Below are positions 14,501 to 60,539 of a stretch of 64,000 bases of DNA, piece by piece. The stretch's first letter is position 1. Each line of letters starts with the position of its first letter. The stretch comes from Puffinus mauretanicus (taxonomy: Eukaryota; Chordata; Aves; Procellariiformes; Procellariidae): positions 124,001 through 188,000 of the forward strand of contig JAJKFH010002891.1 of NCBI GenBank assembly GCA_023333565.1, read 5' to 3'. A program made the position numbers and the translations under genes. The notes under the pieces are model-generated. The model made no database searches. It was not told the origin of the DNA and saw only the letters and a program-made list of their open reading frames with translations.

Positions 14501-17500
14501 TTCAAAACCACTGGAATAGTGAGTAGAAATGCAGGTTGTCTAGTAATTTTATGAAATTCATAGAAACTTATTGATGGAAAGAATTTCAAGATATAAGCTA
14601 GTCCTTTCCTCCTGGTCTGAAGTATGATTTCATAAACCCTCTGATTTTAGGGTTTCTACAATCTCCCTAAATAGTATGTGCTAGTGCTGATTATTGTTAT
14701 GGTTTAAAAACAGTATGTTTGTTTTACTCCTTTGATCACCAATTATATTTTCTTCCAGACTAGTTCCATACTTCCAAATATTTCCATAGGTCATGGTTTC
14801 TAAACCCTATACTTATTACACTCTCCTGCATTCCCCTGTCTTTCTTAAAATTTTGCACTTAAAAGTGAACTTTTTTTTAATCAAGCAGAATGCAGCAACC
14901 CTTTGACATCAGTTTTCACAGAGTAGAACAGTGAATATTTTTCCCAAGTTTACACACAACACTCTGAATGATGCATCCCAGAAAAGGTGTTTTTTTGCAA
15001 CAGTATCACATTCTCTATCCTTGTGTGTTTGTGGACTGCTACAGCCCCCAGAATTTTTTTACACAGCTATGGATCTTTTTATATCTGTACATTTGATTAT
15101 TTCCTTCCTACAATCTTTCACTCTTTATTTGAAGTAACTAATTACAAATTTTGGAATTTTCCTATTTTCCTGTTTCCAAAGTGCAACATGTCCGCAATCG
15201 GTGTCATCCACTTGTGCATTATATTTTGGAAGTATTGTACTTCTGTATCACTTGTTGCATTGCAGTAGCAATCAGAAAAATTAAAGTTTATCTTTTTCGC
15301 TAGTCAAATCTGAGTTGAGAGAGTTCTCTAGAAAAACTTTCTTGCAGTCCCTCCTAAGCAATAGACACTTTTTGTTCTATAATGTGATTCTAGCTAAGCT
15401 CTATAATATTTTCATTTTGAAAAAAAGTGAAGAACAGCAGCATTTGCTAATATGATTCACAAGTGGTGGACTTGCTGGACTATTTTCTCACCTAATTTGT
15501 TTCTTATTTTTAATCCACAGAGAATATAAAAGGTCAGAAATTAGATATAGAATAGTTTTTAAAGCAAAAAAGAACGGACATTCATTTGAATTAAATGTAT
15601 TGTGCAATACTAAATGAGACTATGGAGGATGGAAGGGTACGTCCTGTGCTAAAACAGTCATTTTTGGTTTTCTTCTCTTTATTATTGCTTCTTATTGTAT
15701 GATACAACTCTCTCTCTTTTTATGCTAAGTGTCCATTTTCTGCCACATTTGCCAGTTAGTTTTACATTTGTCCCATATATAGGGACAATGTAAAATCTAA
15801 TAAATCACACACCCTTAAATACCTAAAGATGTTGTAATATAACATGAAACTCTGAACATGTCAGTAAAGCAACTGGCTTTACTATGCAACCTCAGCATTA
15901 GGTTTGAAGTAGAATTTTGTAAACCTCATGCTTTCTTTGTAAAGACTACTCATGGCAGCATCCACCCAAATTTCAGAAGTTGGTGAATTTTTATTCTCTA
16001 GACTTTTCCATTAGTTCATATCTTTTTTATTGGAGAATCTCACTACCATTCAGTGGATGGGGCCTTACACTGTGAGCAAAAAGGTCACACAAGAGAAAAG
16101 GTAGTTTCTTAATAAATGACCGAGATATGCACTGTTTCAGCAGTGATTATGGACATCAATAATACAATAAATCTTAAACCCATCTCAGTTTATAAGTGTG
16201 TGAGGTCAACCATAGTGGTTTATATAACTCAGATGATATTCTGTCTTAACATGCACTTTATTGCAAATAATTTGAACTAAACCACTACTATTTACACAGC
16301 GTACGTTGTAGTGAAAAAGCAAAAAATATATACAGGTAATATATTATTAAATGTACAGATTATTTAGTCATTTTAATGAAATGTTCACAGGGCAGAAGGT
16401 TGAGAGTTAACTTTTCTTAACAGTCCCCTCTCTTAATGGACAGTGGATTCCATTAGCTAAGTCATTTCTTATTGCTTGGTCTGTGACTTTTGAAGAAAAT
16501 TAGAGTCACATGTGAATGTTCAGTTTGGAGAGAAACAAGCCGACAATTCAAGGTGACTCACTTCAGATAAGAGAAACAGACAGGATGGTTTGTAATATGC
16601 CAGTTGCTTTTTTCTGCTGTTGTCGGGATTTGCTAACTGATCAGGGACAGAATTCCAACATCTGGCCCTTTCAGTTAATCTTATATTTCTGCAGCGCATC
16701 CAAAGGAAGAGCAGCAGATAAATATGGTCACTTCAGCAAGTCCGTCAGATCTTATGAAGGTTACACTCAAACAATCCTTGTCCTTCTCTGCCCACAATTC
16801 ACCCCAGATCTCAAATGTTCAGCTATGGCATGACAGAAAAAGAGGTAATGGAGTTTGTAATCACCAAGTCTCAGCCATCCTTTCTGATTCTCTTCTCTTC
16901 TCCAGTCACCAAGTAAGCATAGCCCACAAGGACTAGAATGTATTAGTCACTGGGAGGCATGAAGCTGGAAACAAGAGTTTGTTCTGAAATGGAGTAAATG
17001 CAGATATGGAAAGTTTACTCCAGTTTCAAATGCTTTAACACTACTCCCAGGCTCCTTCTGTTCTGTAACTGTTCAATCTCGTGTTCTCTAATTCCCCCTT
17101 CTTGTGTTCAAGTTTCTCTGGTTTCCGTTGTCATCTAAATACAGTTTTGGGGAAGAGTTCTTGGAAGTATAGTATAGTCCTTAATCTTTCCATTGCCTCC
17201 TCCACTGTACCTCAGCTCATATCCCCACCGAAGCACTGGCAGTGGTACTGTCATTAGTTTGTACCTAAATTCTATTATACGCAGCACTGCAATTAGTTGC
17301 ATAAAGTCTCAAGACTTATTTTGGCTATATGGGCATTCAAACATTTAACTTGTGTACTCAGGCTGCACATAGGTTGCTAATAAATCTATAAGCTTGGAAT
17401 ATTTTTCTTGGCTTTTCTTTTGGGGAAACTGTATTGAAAATGTGTGCACGTAAGAGAGTAATTATAGGTAGAGTATGGGTCTAGCTGAGGAATATTGGAC

Positions 17501-19720
17501 TTAATGTAGTTCCCATTTAGTGCTAATAAGGCACTTAAGTAAGCAATGAACACTCTTTAGGCTCTGCCAGCTTTAGCAAAATATTTGTAGGAGATAGACC
17601 AGATGCATGACAATACCTATTTTGTTGGTGTTTTTTTTTTCCCACCTTCTATTATTTAGAGACTGCACCTAGATCAAAATAAAATCTAATTTTCTTGCAT
17701 ATCTGTGGCCATAAAAAACAAGAGGAGCAAGGAAAACCAAATGTAACTGCAGCAGAAGAAATATATACACAGGACGTTTTTCCAAGTCTTTATACTCAGC
17801 AGGTCTTTGAAAGCAGCTTAGCAGGCTGAGTAGCTTTCACAAGCATTTCTTCTTAGGAATCCAGTGATGACTAGAGTGACTCTTTCCTGCTTTAAAGTGC
17901 ATGCTAGCTGCTAATTACTTTTTTTTAAAGCAAATTAAAAGGGCTGGTGTGTGTTGTCCTATTAAAAACTACTGATGCAACATTATGGTAGTACTCCAGG
18001 TGAGTACTACAAGCTTGAATGGCTATCCCCCGGAAAAAGAAAAGGTTTTCTTTGCATGGGAAAGTATTTTTTGCTTTCTGTGTTTTACTGTTTGTTTCTC
18101 AGTATGCACTTTCTTCACGTTAGCAGAAGATTAGAGAGTGCTTTTAATTCACCAGTGCAAGATGCGCTGAATCAGTGGATCTGAAGCTTGTAGCATATTA
18201 AGATTTTATTACTTTCTATCTCTGGCCAAAGAAAAGTTTATTAGAGAATGGCTCAAGCAGAAAAGGAAAGAAAAAGAGCAAATAAAAGAAACTCGAATTC
18301 AGGCTGAAGTAAAGTTAGTTTTCAACCTGGGCAGGATGAGACCTTAGACCACACTTGGGGACACAGAGCCTTTTGTGCTCTGCCTGTTGCAGGGGCAGTC
18401 TGAGGTGAGATGTATTGCTGTTTATATTCTTGCTTTGAGAGCAATTCCACCGGGTCATCTATAATGGTGGTTATTAGCAGTATGGCTCGCACACACACTG
18501 CTCTCTTGTCTTCTTTTGCACCTTTATTTTTATTTTCCTGGGAAAATGAGAAAGGTCAAATGCTTTCTTGAATAGCTGACTAAATATCTTTCTCAGCTAA
18601 AATGGTAGAAGATGTTATAAGGCAAATGTGGCTACAGCTGGGAGGCTTCATTCCATTTTTGCCTTGCTCACAAGACTAAACATGTCATTGGTGCTTAATG
18701 TCCAGTGATTCAGGAGTTGGAACTTGAGTTAATTCTCAACTTATTTGTTTGCACTCCAGTGTAATGCACAGCAGGCTCCTCTAAACTCTAGCGTATCTCA
18801 CTGTCCTTTTGAATATAACAGCAATGTTGACCTTTTAGAAATAAAATGGATGGGGATATTTCTGAAGTCAGAATGAACACAGATGTCTGAATTTAAATCA
18901 ATATATTTGCTAGAACAATAAAATAAGGTAAAAATCAAAAGCAACCTGAAAAGAAAAACTGCTTTCACTTCACTGTTGTTTTTGAAAATAAGAAATCAAA
19001 GACAAGGGAAATCGTGCACATACAAGAATATTAATGTGCAATTCCTCTTTACATCCTTTCTCATATCCACTGATTTTGTTTCCACTGAGAAATAAAACAA
19101 TACATATGTCCAGAAGAATGTATTTTCCTGCTTAGGTAGTAGGGTTAAAATTGCTGTTTTTATTAAACAGTGAGTACTTCCTCATTTATAATTTTAAATT
19201 CCATTACTTGTTTCCAAGGAGATAGAAATATGCAGGAAAATCATCTGAGACATTGATTTGTAAGGTTGTTCTCTTTAATGAGAATTGAATGTGCCCTGTT
19301 TTACGGAACAAAATAAACTTGGAGCTGCTGTAGTAAAGAGGTTGGGACTTCGAATTTCATTTCTATGCAGGCTTACTTTCTGCTTCTAGAAGTTGGAAGA
19401 GGATTGTAAAATATTCAAATCAGTATCAGATTATCATTTAGTGGCTCAGTTGTGCTGTTTTCTACACTGAAGCAGGATAGGACCTCGACCACCCGCCCGT
19501 TGTAGTAGTGGCTTTCTCCTGACAGTTCTATGTATTTCTTGGAGGACAAGAATGGACAGTAGACAACAACTTTTTTTTTCTTCCTGTGAGGAGTTCTTCA
19601 GAAATGCTAAAGCCTGAAAGTTCCATAGGTATTTAAAAGCCTGTAATTGTCCAGTGACATGCCAATGCCAAGTTCTAACAGAAATATCTTTCTTTTTTTC
19701 TTTCTGTTAATAAAATCCTA

Positions 19721-51464
<31,744 letters not shown>

Positions 51465-51800
51465 CTCTTTTTCTTCCCCCCCCCCCCCGGTTTTTTCCCC
51501 TTTCCTCTTGGTTGCAGATGGAACCGTCCCCTTCTTTAATTTTTTTTTTGGTAGTGGTTCTCCCCCCCTCCCTACCAGGTCCCGTCAGTGGGATGATACA
51601 TTGCGCCCAGCTGCGGGAATTAATATGCAGGGGGACAGAAATTAGATCTGCACAAGCCCTTTGCAGATATAATCAGAAAACGTCAGCTCAGGCAGCAGGC
51701 AGTAGCTTCCAAATCTAGGGGAATAATATAATTGGGAGAAAAGAAAAAAAAACACAAAACCACAGACACTAACAGAATAAAAACAGTCAAGGAAAGAAGA
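51465..51800 (-). promoter_or_regulatory. GABRG2: Probable GABRG2 5' UTR and core promoter region
   Basis: This is the sequence directly upstream of the start codon. It contains a 13-G tract (51476-51488 on the transcript strand), an A-rich stretch (complement of the T run at 51540-51549) and scattered CpG sites at a density higher than the surrounding AT-rich DNA. No clear TATA box was identified, so the transcription start site cannot be placed. The context just before the start is GAG ATG A, with G at -3. The boundaries given are a guess based on typical 5' UTR lengths for this gene. Confidence 0.4.
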
Positions 51801-53303
51801 AACACATACACATGCACATATTTACAGAACCACTCACACACATGCCACAAAATCCAATAAAGCAATAGAAAGAGTAAACGAGAGAAAAAAAAGAAAAGAA
51901 AGAATAAAGCAATGGAGCCTCTGCCTGAATGCAGATTAACTCTGAGGTCAAAGTGGAAATGATGCACTCTGCTGCAGCACAGATTAACACATGCGTGGTG
52001 TCAGCCGGGGTGCTTTTTAACCTTTGATTACACATATGCAGGCAGCCTGGATTTTCATTTTGGAGGCGAGAAGGATTTGGCAGGCATAAAAAGGGAGGAT
52101 GGAAGAAAAAGGTTTCCCTATGCTGCTGAGCATCCTCATTTTTTTCTAACCAGCCTGGAAATCGTGATTGCAAAGGGAAAAAAAATGAAAGGATGGATGG
52201 GGGAGTGGAAAAGGGAGGGATGGTTGTTGCTAAGTAACCCAGGAAATGGGGAAAGCAGCATTGGTAGAGTCACTATGAATGAGGTGATTTAGTGTGTGAT
52301 AGGATTAGGGGGAATATGCAACGTTTTTTCTCCCCTCCCCCTAATAAAATCAGGCTACACAGACACGGGAAATGCTTCCTGGCCAGAGGGGAAACACTAG
52401 GTGGTTATAAAAGCTGGACCTTGCCAAATTTTGGAACCAGAATCCCAAGTTCCATTGTCCAAAAATGCAATTTAGCAGCTACTAGTGAAGTAAAAAATTC
52501 AGGGAATCTCATGATTTCCCAAAGTAAGAGCACCTCAGTCTAAAACAGGTGCTTGAACCATGACGTACAATAACAAACTTTATCTCCCCGTTTTTTTCTG
52601 GCTAAAACCAAAGCAAATATAGACAGCATCAAGCCTCCCCAATGCTGTTTATAAACTGGGAGATTGATGTACAGACATAATCATCAGGAAGTAGGACATG
52701 TGACCTGACACTGTTTCAGTTCAAAGCCCATCTTTCTAAAACTCAATGGAGAAATAAAGAAATAATTCTTCTAAAGAACACTTAAATGGAGAGAAAGTGA
52801 AATGCTCCTAATAGAATAAAAGCATCAACATTTCCCTCTGAACTGAGTCTAGTCTGAACCAAATTTGACACCTGCCAATACCCAGGCCAATCTGGTAATT
52901 CCCAATGTCCAAATGCAGAATGAAATTTTTCTGTCAAAAATAGATAGTTACAGTAGTTGCTGTCCCGGATTCTCAAAAAACATAGATTGAGCCTTCAGCC
53001 ATCAAGCTAATTTTTTGCGTTTCCAAACATGATATATTTAACTACAACAATAAGTGATAGACCAATGTTATTAGTTGAATTAAATACATCTTGGCCCCTG
53101 GATAGAACTGTGATAATTTGAGCCCATATCTAAACTATCACTGTATTTTATCAGTGTTTCCAAACAAAGTAACAAGCTATGAACCTGGTTCTTAATATTT
53201 CCAGTCAATGGTCCTATTCTTAATTAAGTCACTTCATCAACTTGTGAAATAGAGCCACTTCAGAGATAAAAAGCTATAAAATATTCTAAATGCTCTTCCC
53301 GCA

Positions 53304-53347
53304 TCTCTCTCTCTCTCGCTATATATATATATATGTATGTATGTATG
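53304..53347 (+). repeat. Compound microsatellite (TC)n(TA)n(TGTA)n
   Basis: A run of TC units interrupted once (CTCGCT) is followed by about seven TA units and then GTAT units. It is 0.6 kb from the solo LTR. Likely length-polymorphic. Confidence 0.9.
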
Positions 53348-53949
53348 CTTATTCAAATATCAACATTTGCTCGTGGTTCACTTCATTACCTGTGAACATG
53401 ATACTTTTGTGATTTTTTTGCTGTAATCTCTCTCATCAGTTATCAAAACATTCCTCTGAAGGTTAATAAAGCTGTGTATATTTTGATGAGGGAATCAAAA
53501 TTGTTGATAGCTAAGAATTTGAACTGTGCAAATAGTGATTGTCTTAGCTATAGCAACTATGTCTGCTGTAACAGGGAATATCAGCTTTACACTGCGCTTT
53601 ATTTACTGAAATTTGTTCCATAGCAAAATGTTTCACATCCTTCTTGTCTGAAAATAGTTCCTAGACTTCCTACAAAATTGTTATGCAGTTTTACTCCAGA
53701 GATTCAGCTCATTATTCTTGTTGAGAGAGGCAAGGGTTCTGCAATAGAAGAAAAACCTGCTGGTGTCAAATCTTAAGACTTTTTTCCAGGCTTCCCTTCA
53801 CATAGAGGGTATGTCAAAAAAGTTAGATACCGTAATACTAATCCTTGACTACCTAGAGTTCGATAAGATGTACAGAGACATAGCCCATTGGTAATATTAT
53901 TCCTGTAGGTATTTTATTAGCTGTACCTTCTATTCACATTGCTAACTGG

Positions 53950-54498
53950 TGTCGTGGTTTAACCTGTCAGGCAGCTAAACACCACACAGCTGCTCACCCA
54001 CTCCCCCTCAGTGGGGAGGGGGAGAGAATCGGAAAAAAGGTAAAACTTGTGGGTTGAGATAAAGACAATTTAATAGGACATAAAAGGAAGGGAAAATGGT
54101 AATAATGATAAAAGAACATACAAAACAAGTGATGCACAATGCAATTGCTCAGCACCCACTGTCCAATGCCCAGCCAGTTCCCGAGCAGTGGCTGTGACCC
54201 CCCAGCCAACTCACCCCAGTTTTTGTTCAGCATGACGTCATATGGTATGGGGTATCCCTTTGGTCAGTTGGGGTCAGCTGTCCTGGCTGTGTCCCCTCCC
54301 GGATTCTTGTACACCTCCAGCCTCCTCACTGGCAGGGCACTATGAGAAGCTGAAAAGTCCTTGACGTAGTGTAAGCACTGCTCAGCAACAACTAAAACAT
54401 CAATGTTTATCAACATTATTCTCATCCTAATTCCAAAACACAGCACTATACCAGCTACTAGGAAGAAAATTAACTCTATCCCAGCCGAAATCAGGACA
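53950..54498 (-). mobile_element. Complete solo LTR of an endogenous retrovirus
   Basis: This 549-bp LTR starts TGTCGTGGTTTAACC and ends ATCAGGACA on the + strand. It is flanked by a perfect 5-bp duplication, ACTGG (53945-53949 and 54499-54503). A 5-bp duplication suits an ERVL- or gamma-like integrase, but I only assign it to a common avian LTR family. The sense strand is minus: a perfect CRE palindrome TGACGTCA (54233-54240) lies where the promoter should be, followed by a decayed TATA position (complement of TTTTTGTTCAG) and an ATTAAA polyadenylation signal (complement of 54069-54074). No internal viral region remains, so it arose by LTR-LTR recombination. It lies 2.5 kb upstream of GABRG2 in the same orientation. 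Confidence 0.9.
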
Positions 54499-57400
54499 AC
54501 TGGATATCAGTGGGTTTTGATGGACAAGCAGTGGACCACACAAAGGCCAAGTCAGGTTTCTCAGTGCTCCTAGATAGTAGATATCAGAGCTAACATCATT
54601 TAGATATCAAAATATTTGACCACGATACATAAAACTTATCCACTAATAATTAAGCAATAATAATTTTGTCTGTAAGTAATTTCAAATGCAAAATTGTCCT
54701 TGCAGTTCTTTGCAACCTTGACCTTAGGCCTTAAGAAAGAGAAAGCAAAACCAGGTTTTATGCTTAATGCATTTCAATATTATAATCTCTGGTGATGATG
54801 ATAACTTTTGCTGGGAAAAAATTTGTTTATCTGTAGCAGATATAACTGCTACAGAAAACAAAAATCTAATAGGCTGTTTTCTGTTTGAAAACATGTTGTC
54901 TTTGCAGCACAGGGTTCTGCTTTTTGTGCACACAAGCTCAGATCAGACAGTGATGTTTTAGAATTCCATCATAATAAATTATCACAAAGGACCAAATTTA
55001 CATGAGGACACTGCCTAGTGTGAAATGTTTTCCTGACACCTTTTGTGTGATAAACCAATCCCACATAGTAATTTGCCCCTGAGCACAAATGTGGTATCTT
55101 CACAACAAATTACTTAAAGTTTTTTTATGGAAAAAATATCTTAGGAAGAATAATTAAACACAGAAGTGATTGTTCCAAAAACATGCATTCTATATCAGAC
55201 CAGAATAATATTCACAAGAGTATCTTACTATACTTTGGCAGACAGCTTGAGCATTTACAAGGAAGTTCTCAGCTACCATTGGTTTTGCTAGGTGACTGTA
55301 TCTTTAAGCCCCCAAAACACATGGCTCTTCCTTACTCTAAAATTATTTTTTCGTGTGTATCAAATATTACATCATACATTAACATAGAAGACAAAAGATA
55401 TATGTGAAAAAGCAAATGCAAAAATAGGAATATTATGAAAGATAGATAAAGTGTAAAAAAGGATACTGTCAATGTTAATATATTGCCAAGTTATCCACAA
55501 AAAGTTTACTTTTTTTTTTTTTTCTTTTATCACATGTTCGTATCTGGAAGTTCTTTCTGTTTCAGCTTGTAATTCCTTGTGTTGCTTTAGACAAAAGACA
55601 AAAATAAAATGCTAATTTCACTATCTCTCAAATGGCACAAGATTTGGGTAAGAGGCAACTGTTTTTTATGGGTCATGTTAAGGATGGTTTCTTAAAGGCA
55701 AAAGAAGGAAACATCTAGGTAGCTAAATTGTCTAGTGATGATTTAGGGCACTGTTAATTACATATCAAGTAATGTTGTGATACTTGGAAAAAGACATTAA
55801 ATGTTTCAAATTATTTTTATCCAGAAACAAAATATCCTAGTTATAAAAAAAAGCTTTTTGAACTGCATGAATCCACATATTTTAAAAAATAGCTTGTTTA
55901 AAGCTATATATAAATACATATTTTATAGTAGTAGTAATAATATTGATAACATTTTGGTTTCCTCCAGGATTCTCCTATCATATTCTAGTCCTGGGGAAAT
56001 ATATTAATACTGAATTCCTGAGGAAAATACCATCCAATATAAGACATTTCTTAGATGGAATTCTAGGATTTGATACAATCTCTCACTTTTCCCATGGCCT
56101 GTCTTCTAATACATTTTCTGCTCATCGATAAGGGTATAAATGTATATTAAAAAATAGAAACAACTAAAAATGAATCTTGCAAAACTCCTATAAGACAGGT
56201 AGCTCATGTTTTTGTACGTTTATTAATGTACATATATGTTTGTGGTTGTGTATGAGAGGGTGGCTGTGTTTTCCTATTAGCTTATTAGTTATCTCACTGA
56301 TATAGAAAATTTTGTACTACAGCAGGAACTGTCAGGTCTGACTACTTACTGCCAAGTCAAGGGACTGTGGGTGGACATTTCATTTAGAAGACCTAGACAT
56401 CTCGTTCTCTTTTAATTCATATGCACAAAATACAGATATTTTGTGAAGGAGTGGTATGGAGATGGACTGAGTAGAAAGTACACTCTTTAGTGCGAGACTA
56501 AAATCATATTTTAGAGATGATTATTGACTTCTTAATGGACAGGAAATCTGGGATTTTCAAAGAGTTTTTTAAATCAAGTCTAACTGAGCATTATTGCAAC
56601 TGTACGAATTTATACTTTCATATCAGTACTAAGTACATGAACTCAAAACTGTAGTGCATCATGTATCCAAATACAGATCTGTCTATTTTGGCAAATGTAA
56701 CTTAAATCTAATTATTTATTGTTATATAACTAAAAATAGTAACTTCTTAATATTGAATCTCCCTGCTACTTTTCCCTGGGAAATATTGGATGAAGGAGTC
56801 AGAAAAATTGCATATCATTGTGTTGAATATGGATATTCTAGATTGGCAAAGTAGGACTCCAGATGGATTTTATTGCTTAACTGAAAAACTACAATTTAAG
56901 CATTGTTTCAGTGCTATTTATTAGAATTAAGATGATTCACTTGAGCTGTCAGGATAAAAGAAAAAATAAGACTAAAAAAGCAAAAATAATAATTCTTTCA
57001 AGAAAGCCATCAAGCTGAAGCCAACTTCTTCGACGATTCAACCTACTGCATTTTTTAAAAAGCCAAAATCTTGTGCTGCTTGGGAAATTATTTTTTAAAT
57101 CATTATTTTAGAGCTTAGCAATAAAACAATGGCAATTCTTTCCTAAAATATGTATACAGTGGTATTTCAGGTTTTTTATGCAAAGTGAACATTTTTTCAG
57201 AAAGATTTTTATTTCAACTGTTTCATCAGGTTTCTATTCCAAGCAATCACTTTCTGAGTATTTGACTTACAAGAAAAAATGCTGGTAGCTTAAATACAAC
57301 CAAAACACAAACCCAAAATACTGTGTTTGCTTATATGCTTTGATCTTGTGCTAAAACAGTAAAGAAAACAAGTTTTTGCCTAAGAGCTCTCTCACTGTAC

Positions 57401-60400
57401 TTAGATTTACAAGCTCTTGCCAGCAACAGACTTAACAAATGCTATTTTGTGCTGTAAACATCTAAGATTTTTTTATCATAAAACTATTTCAGCAAACTGC
57501 ATTACCCATCTCCCTGCCACTGACCTGAGGAAGCTTTCTTATCCTGTAATATAACCTAGAGGACCTAGTTCCATTACACTAAATTCTTATGTGAAGAAAT
57601 CACCATAATAAGATACTTTCTGAGGAACACAATAGTGGTTGTTTTCTGAAGTTTTATTAATGCCTAAGAGAAAGCTCTGCTCCACAAGAGTTTCAAAAAA
57701 GCATGATTTTCAGGAGCCATATATTGATATATATTCATATATATTAGCCCGTAGCAGGATTTCTTACGCACAGTATTTTGAGTGTGTTTATACTGTATAA
57801 AGAGCTTAGGTCAAAACCCTGTGTTCAAACTATAGCTTTCTCCCCATACGTTGTGCTAAATCTCTAAATTTAAGACCAATGGCTTTTGAAACCATCCCAA
57901 GAAGGCAGTCTCTGCTTCCTGTAGTCAAGCACTGAACTGAAGGGGAAAGGAGAATGCTAGATTTGTCCTCCTCTCACTCCTGAGAGTAAAAAGTGAGGGA
58001 TAGCAGACAGGCAATGCTGTTGTCACTTCTGGGATGATGCCAGGATCTTTACATGGAGGAATGAGGGAACCCTATTTGCATAACATGTACTTTCAGTGGG
58101 ACGAGTCTGGCTCAATTGTTTCAAGTATGATTATGATCAGTGGTCATTCAACCTACTTGCATACTTCTTTTGGAAGTTATCTTTCAGTACCTGCATGGCA
58201 TAAGTAAACTTGTAACTGCATATATTCTCTATTTAGCAATGATAGAGGAAGAAATACAATGTGTACAGAATCAGCACTGAATACCAAAGGGAAAGACGGA
58301 TTAGAATTCTGAGGAAATAATTTTGAAAGGGTACTTTTCAATAACTGTGTTCCGGTACTTGAATATATGTGTATTGGAATGAAACCAAACAGGTATTCTT
58401 GAAATCATCTAAGAAACAGCACATTTGATGGACCAATATGCTTGCAAATATATTTTCATCTGTATACACTCACAAAGGGCAGGATTAATGTGTTCTGTAA
58501 ATGATTTGTTAATGTTCTAAAGCACTGCGTATATAGCAAAGAGCTATCAACACTCAGTTATTTCATACTGCTAATGGCCAGTTTGCCATTATATTAAAAG
58601 CATTTGCTATCACTCCATTTTATATTAAGGTATAGGTAAGTGATAAAGGAATAGAGTCCTGCTTCTTTTCTTTAGTTGTTCAGTCTTTTAATTTTCTTTA
58701 TACAGTGTGATTTTTTATGCTTTTGGAAAAATAAAAATTTAAGAATTTTTCTTATTTACTCTTACCAAAAAAATAACACTCTTGAGGATGCTAAATCTGT
58801 TAATGTAAACTGTACACATCTACAATATTATTTTTATTCCCAGATGAAGAGTGAAAATTCTGATAGACAAGGAAAACATGGTTGATTCATTCATTCATTT
58901 TCCCCAATCTATAATGCAACAAGAACAACATCAAGACCAGATACTTGGTTTCCGCACAAGAAAAAGACCTCAGCTATTTTAAGAGTGATTAATCCTTTCA
59001 GAAAGAAGTATTTTATCAGTATTTCCACAAATATATACATTTTTCAGAAGAGTAAAGTCTGCAAATTCCTGACAAGAGGCCACAAGAAACAGCTTGAAAT
59101 GCATGCTTAGAATAAAGCCCAAGGTCAAGTCTCACAAACTTTGATGAGAATTAAGAAGAGCATGTTTAGCTGCTATCTATAACATCATGATTATCTAAGT
59201 CCCATTCTTAATTTGCACAAGGAGGTGCAGCCTTTTTTTTCATTAATGCAAGAAAAGGCCATTACTTGACAAAAAGCAGTTCAACTTCAGAATGTCAGTT
59301 TTTCATAATTGTAATCACTGTTTTCTCAGTAAAGACATTTTTGCTGTTTCTGATTTTCTCTCTTACCAGGAAAGTGAGATGTAAAAGTAAAAAGGTGAGA
59401 TTTAATAATACAAAACCTGACTTTGTTCATCACCAGTCTCCAACATCTGTATTGTAGCAAACATTCAGAGCATGCCACTCTTTCTATCAGACCCAACCTC
59501 ATTGACTTTTTCTGTGGTTGTCATCCTTTTTGTATAGAAAATCTGATTTGACATACCATGTAGGTTTGACATTTTACTTAGTGTTCACTAACACAGAGCA
59601 AAAAGTCCTGTATTTCCATGGCAGATTCAATAGACAGTTTACATAATCTTAAGATCTGTTTTGATGTATCATTATTTCCTATGACTGTAATATTCAAAGT
59701 CTATTTCCATCAGCAAGGCCGTATCTCCTTCCCAGTGTAAATGTGAGGAAAAACTTCCTGCCGTTTGTGTAAGAACACATTTGGGCACAAACATGTTTTT
59801 GTGCAGGTTGGGTGGAGCTGGAATGCCTACATGAGGAACGGATCCAGAGTACTGAGGTCTGTGCAGCCTATGCTGTGAAATCTTACAGGCAGCCTTGCCG
59901 AGAGAATGTTGTGTCCATTCTGTATAATCATTACAAGTGTTTTTTGATATGTTCCTCCAAAACATTAATGGAAGTAGTAGGCCATAAAGAATGTTTTTTC
60001 CTGCAGAAAGGAAGCACTCCGTTCTCTCCTTTTAAGAAAGAAGAAAAACCAGAAAAAAACTGTGCTAAAGTGTTATGTTAATTATGCAAGAGTAAGGATA
60101 CACGACAGTATAAATAGTTATCAGTACAGGATTCAACATCTGTTTTTCATGTCTACGTTTGAGTTGTAAGGTTGGCTTATTTTTTGTACATGTTTTTGCC
60201 TTTATATAATGCTGAAGAAAAAGTCTCATAGTATGACCATGTTTTCTGTTCAGGGTAAGCTCTTTTGATATCTATAAACAAACTTTCAGCATTTTAAAGG
60301 ATCACATTCCATGCAGTGGATGCAAATACACATTGGAAAAGATACCTGATAACAGTCCATGTGTGCTAGCAGGCAAGGAGTACACATTTTGACTCTGGAC

Positions 60401-60539
60401 TTTTCATATTGTGTATGATATTCTCATAAGCAAACTAGGGATATATGATCTAGTTCTAGAAATTTATTCTCAGTTATTTTCAGTGGTTTGCTTTAAAAAT
60501 ACAGGTGGGTACTGAGTAGGATTCATCAGGTGTTTATTC

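Noticed and set aside
53994..54446. Minus-strand open frames of 79 and 60 codons
   Set aside because: They lie inside the solo LTR, which is non-coding.
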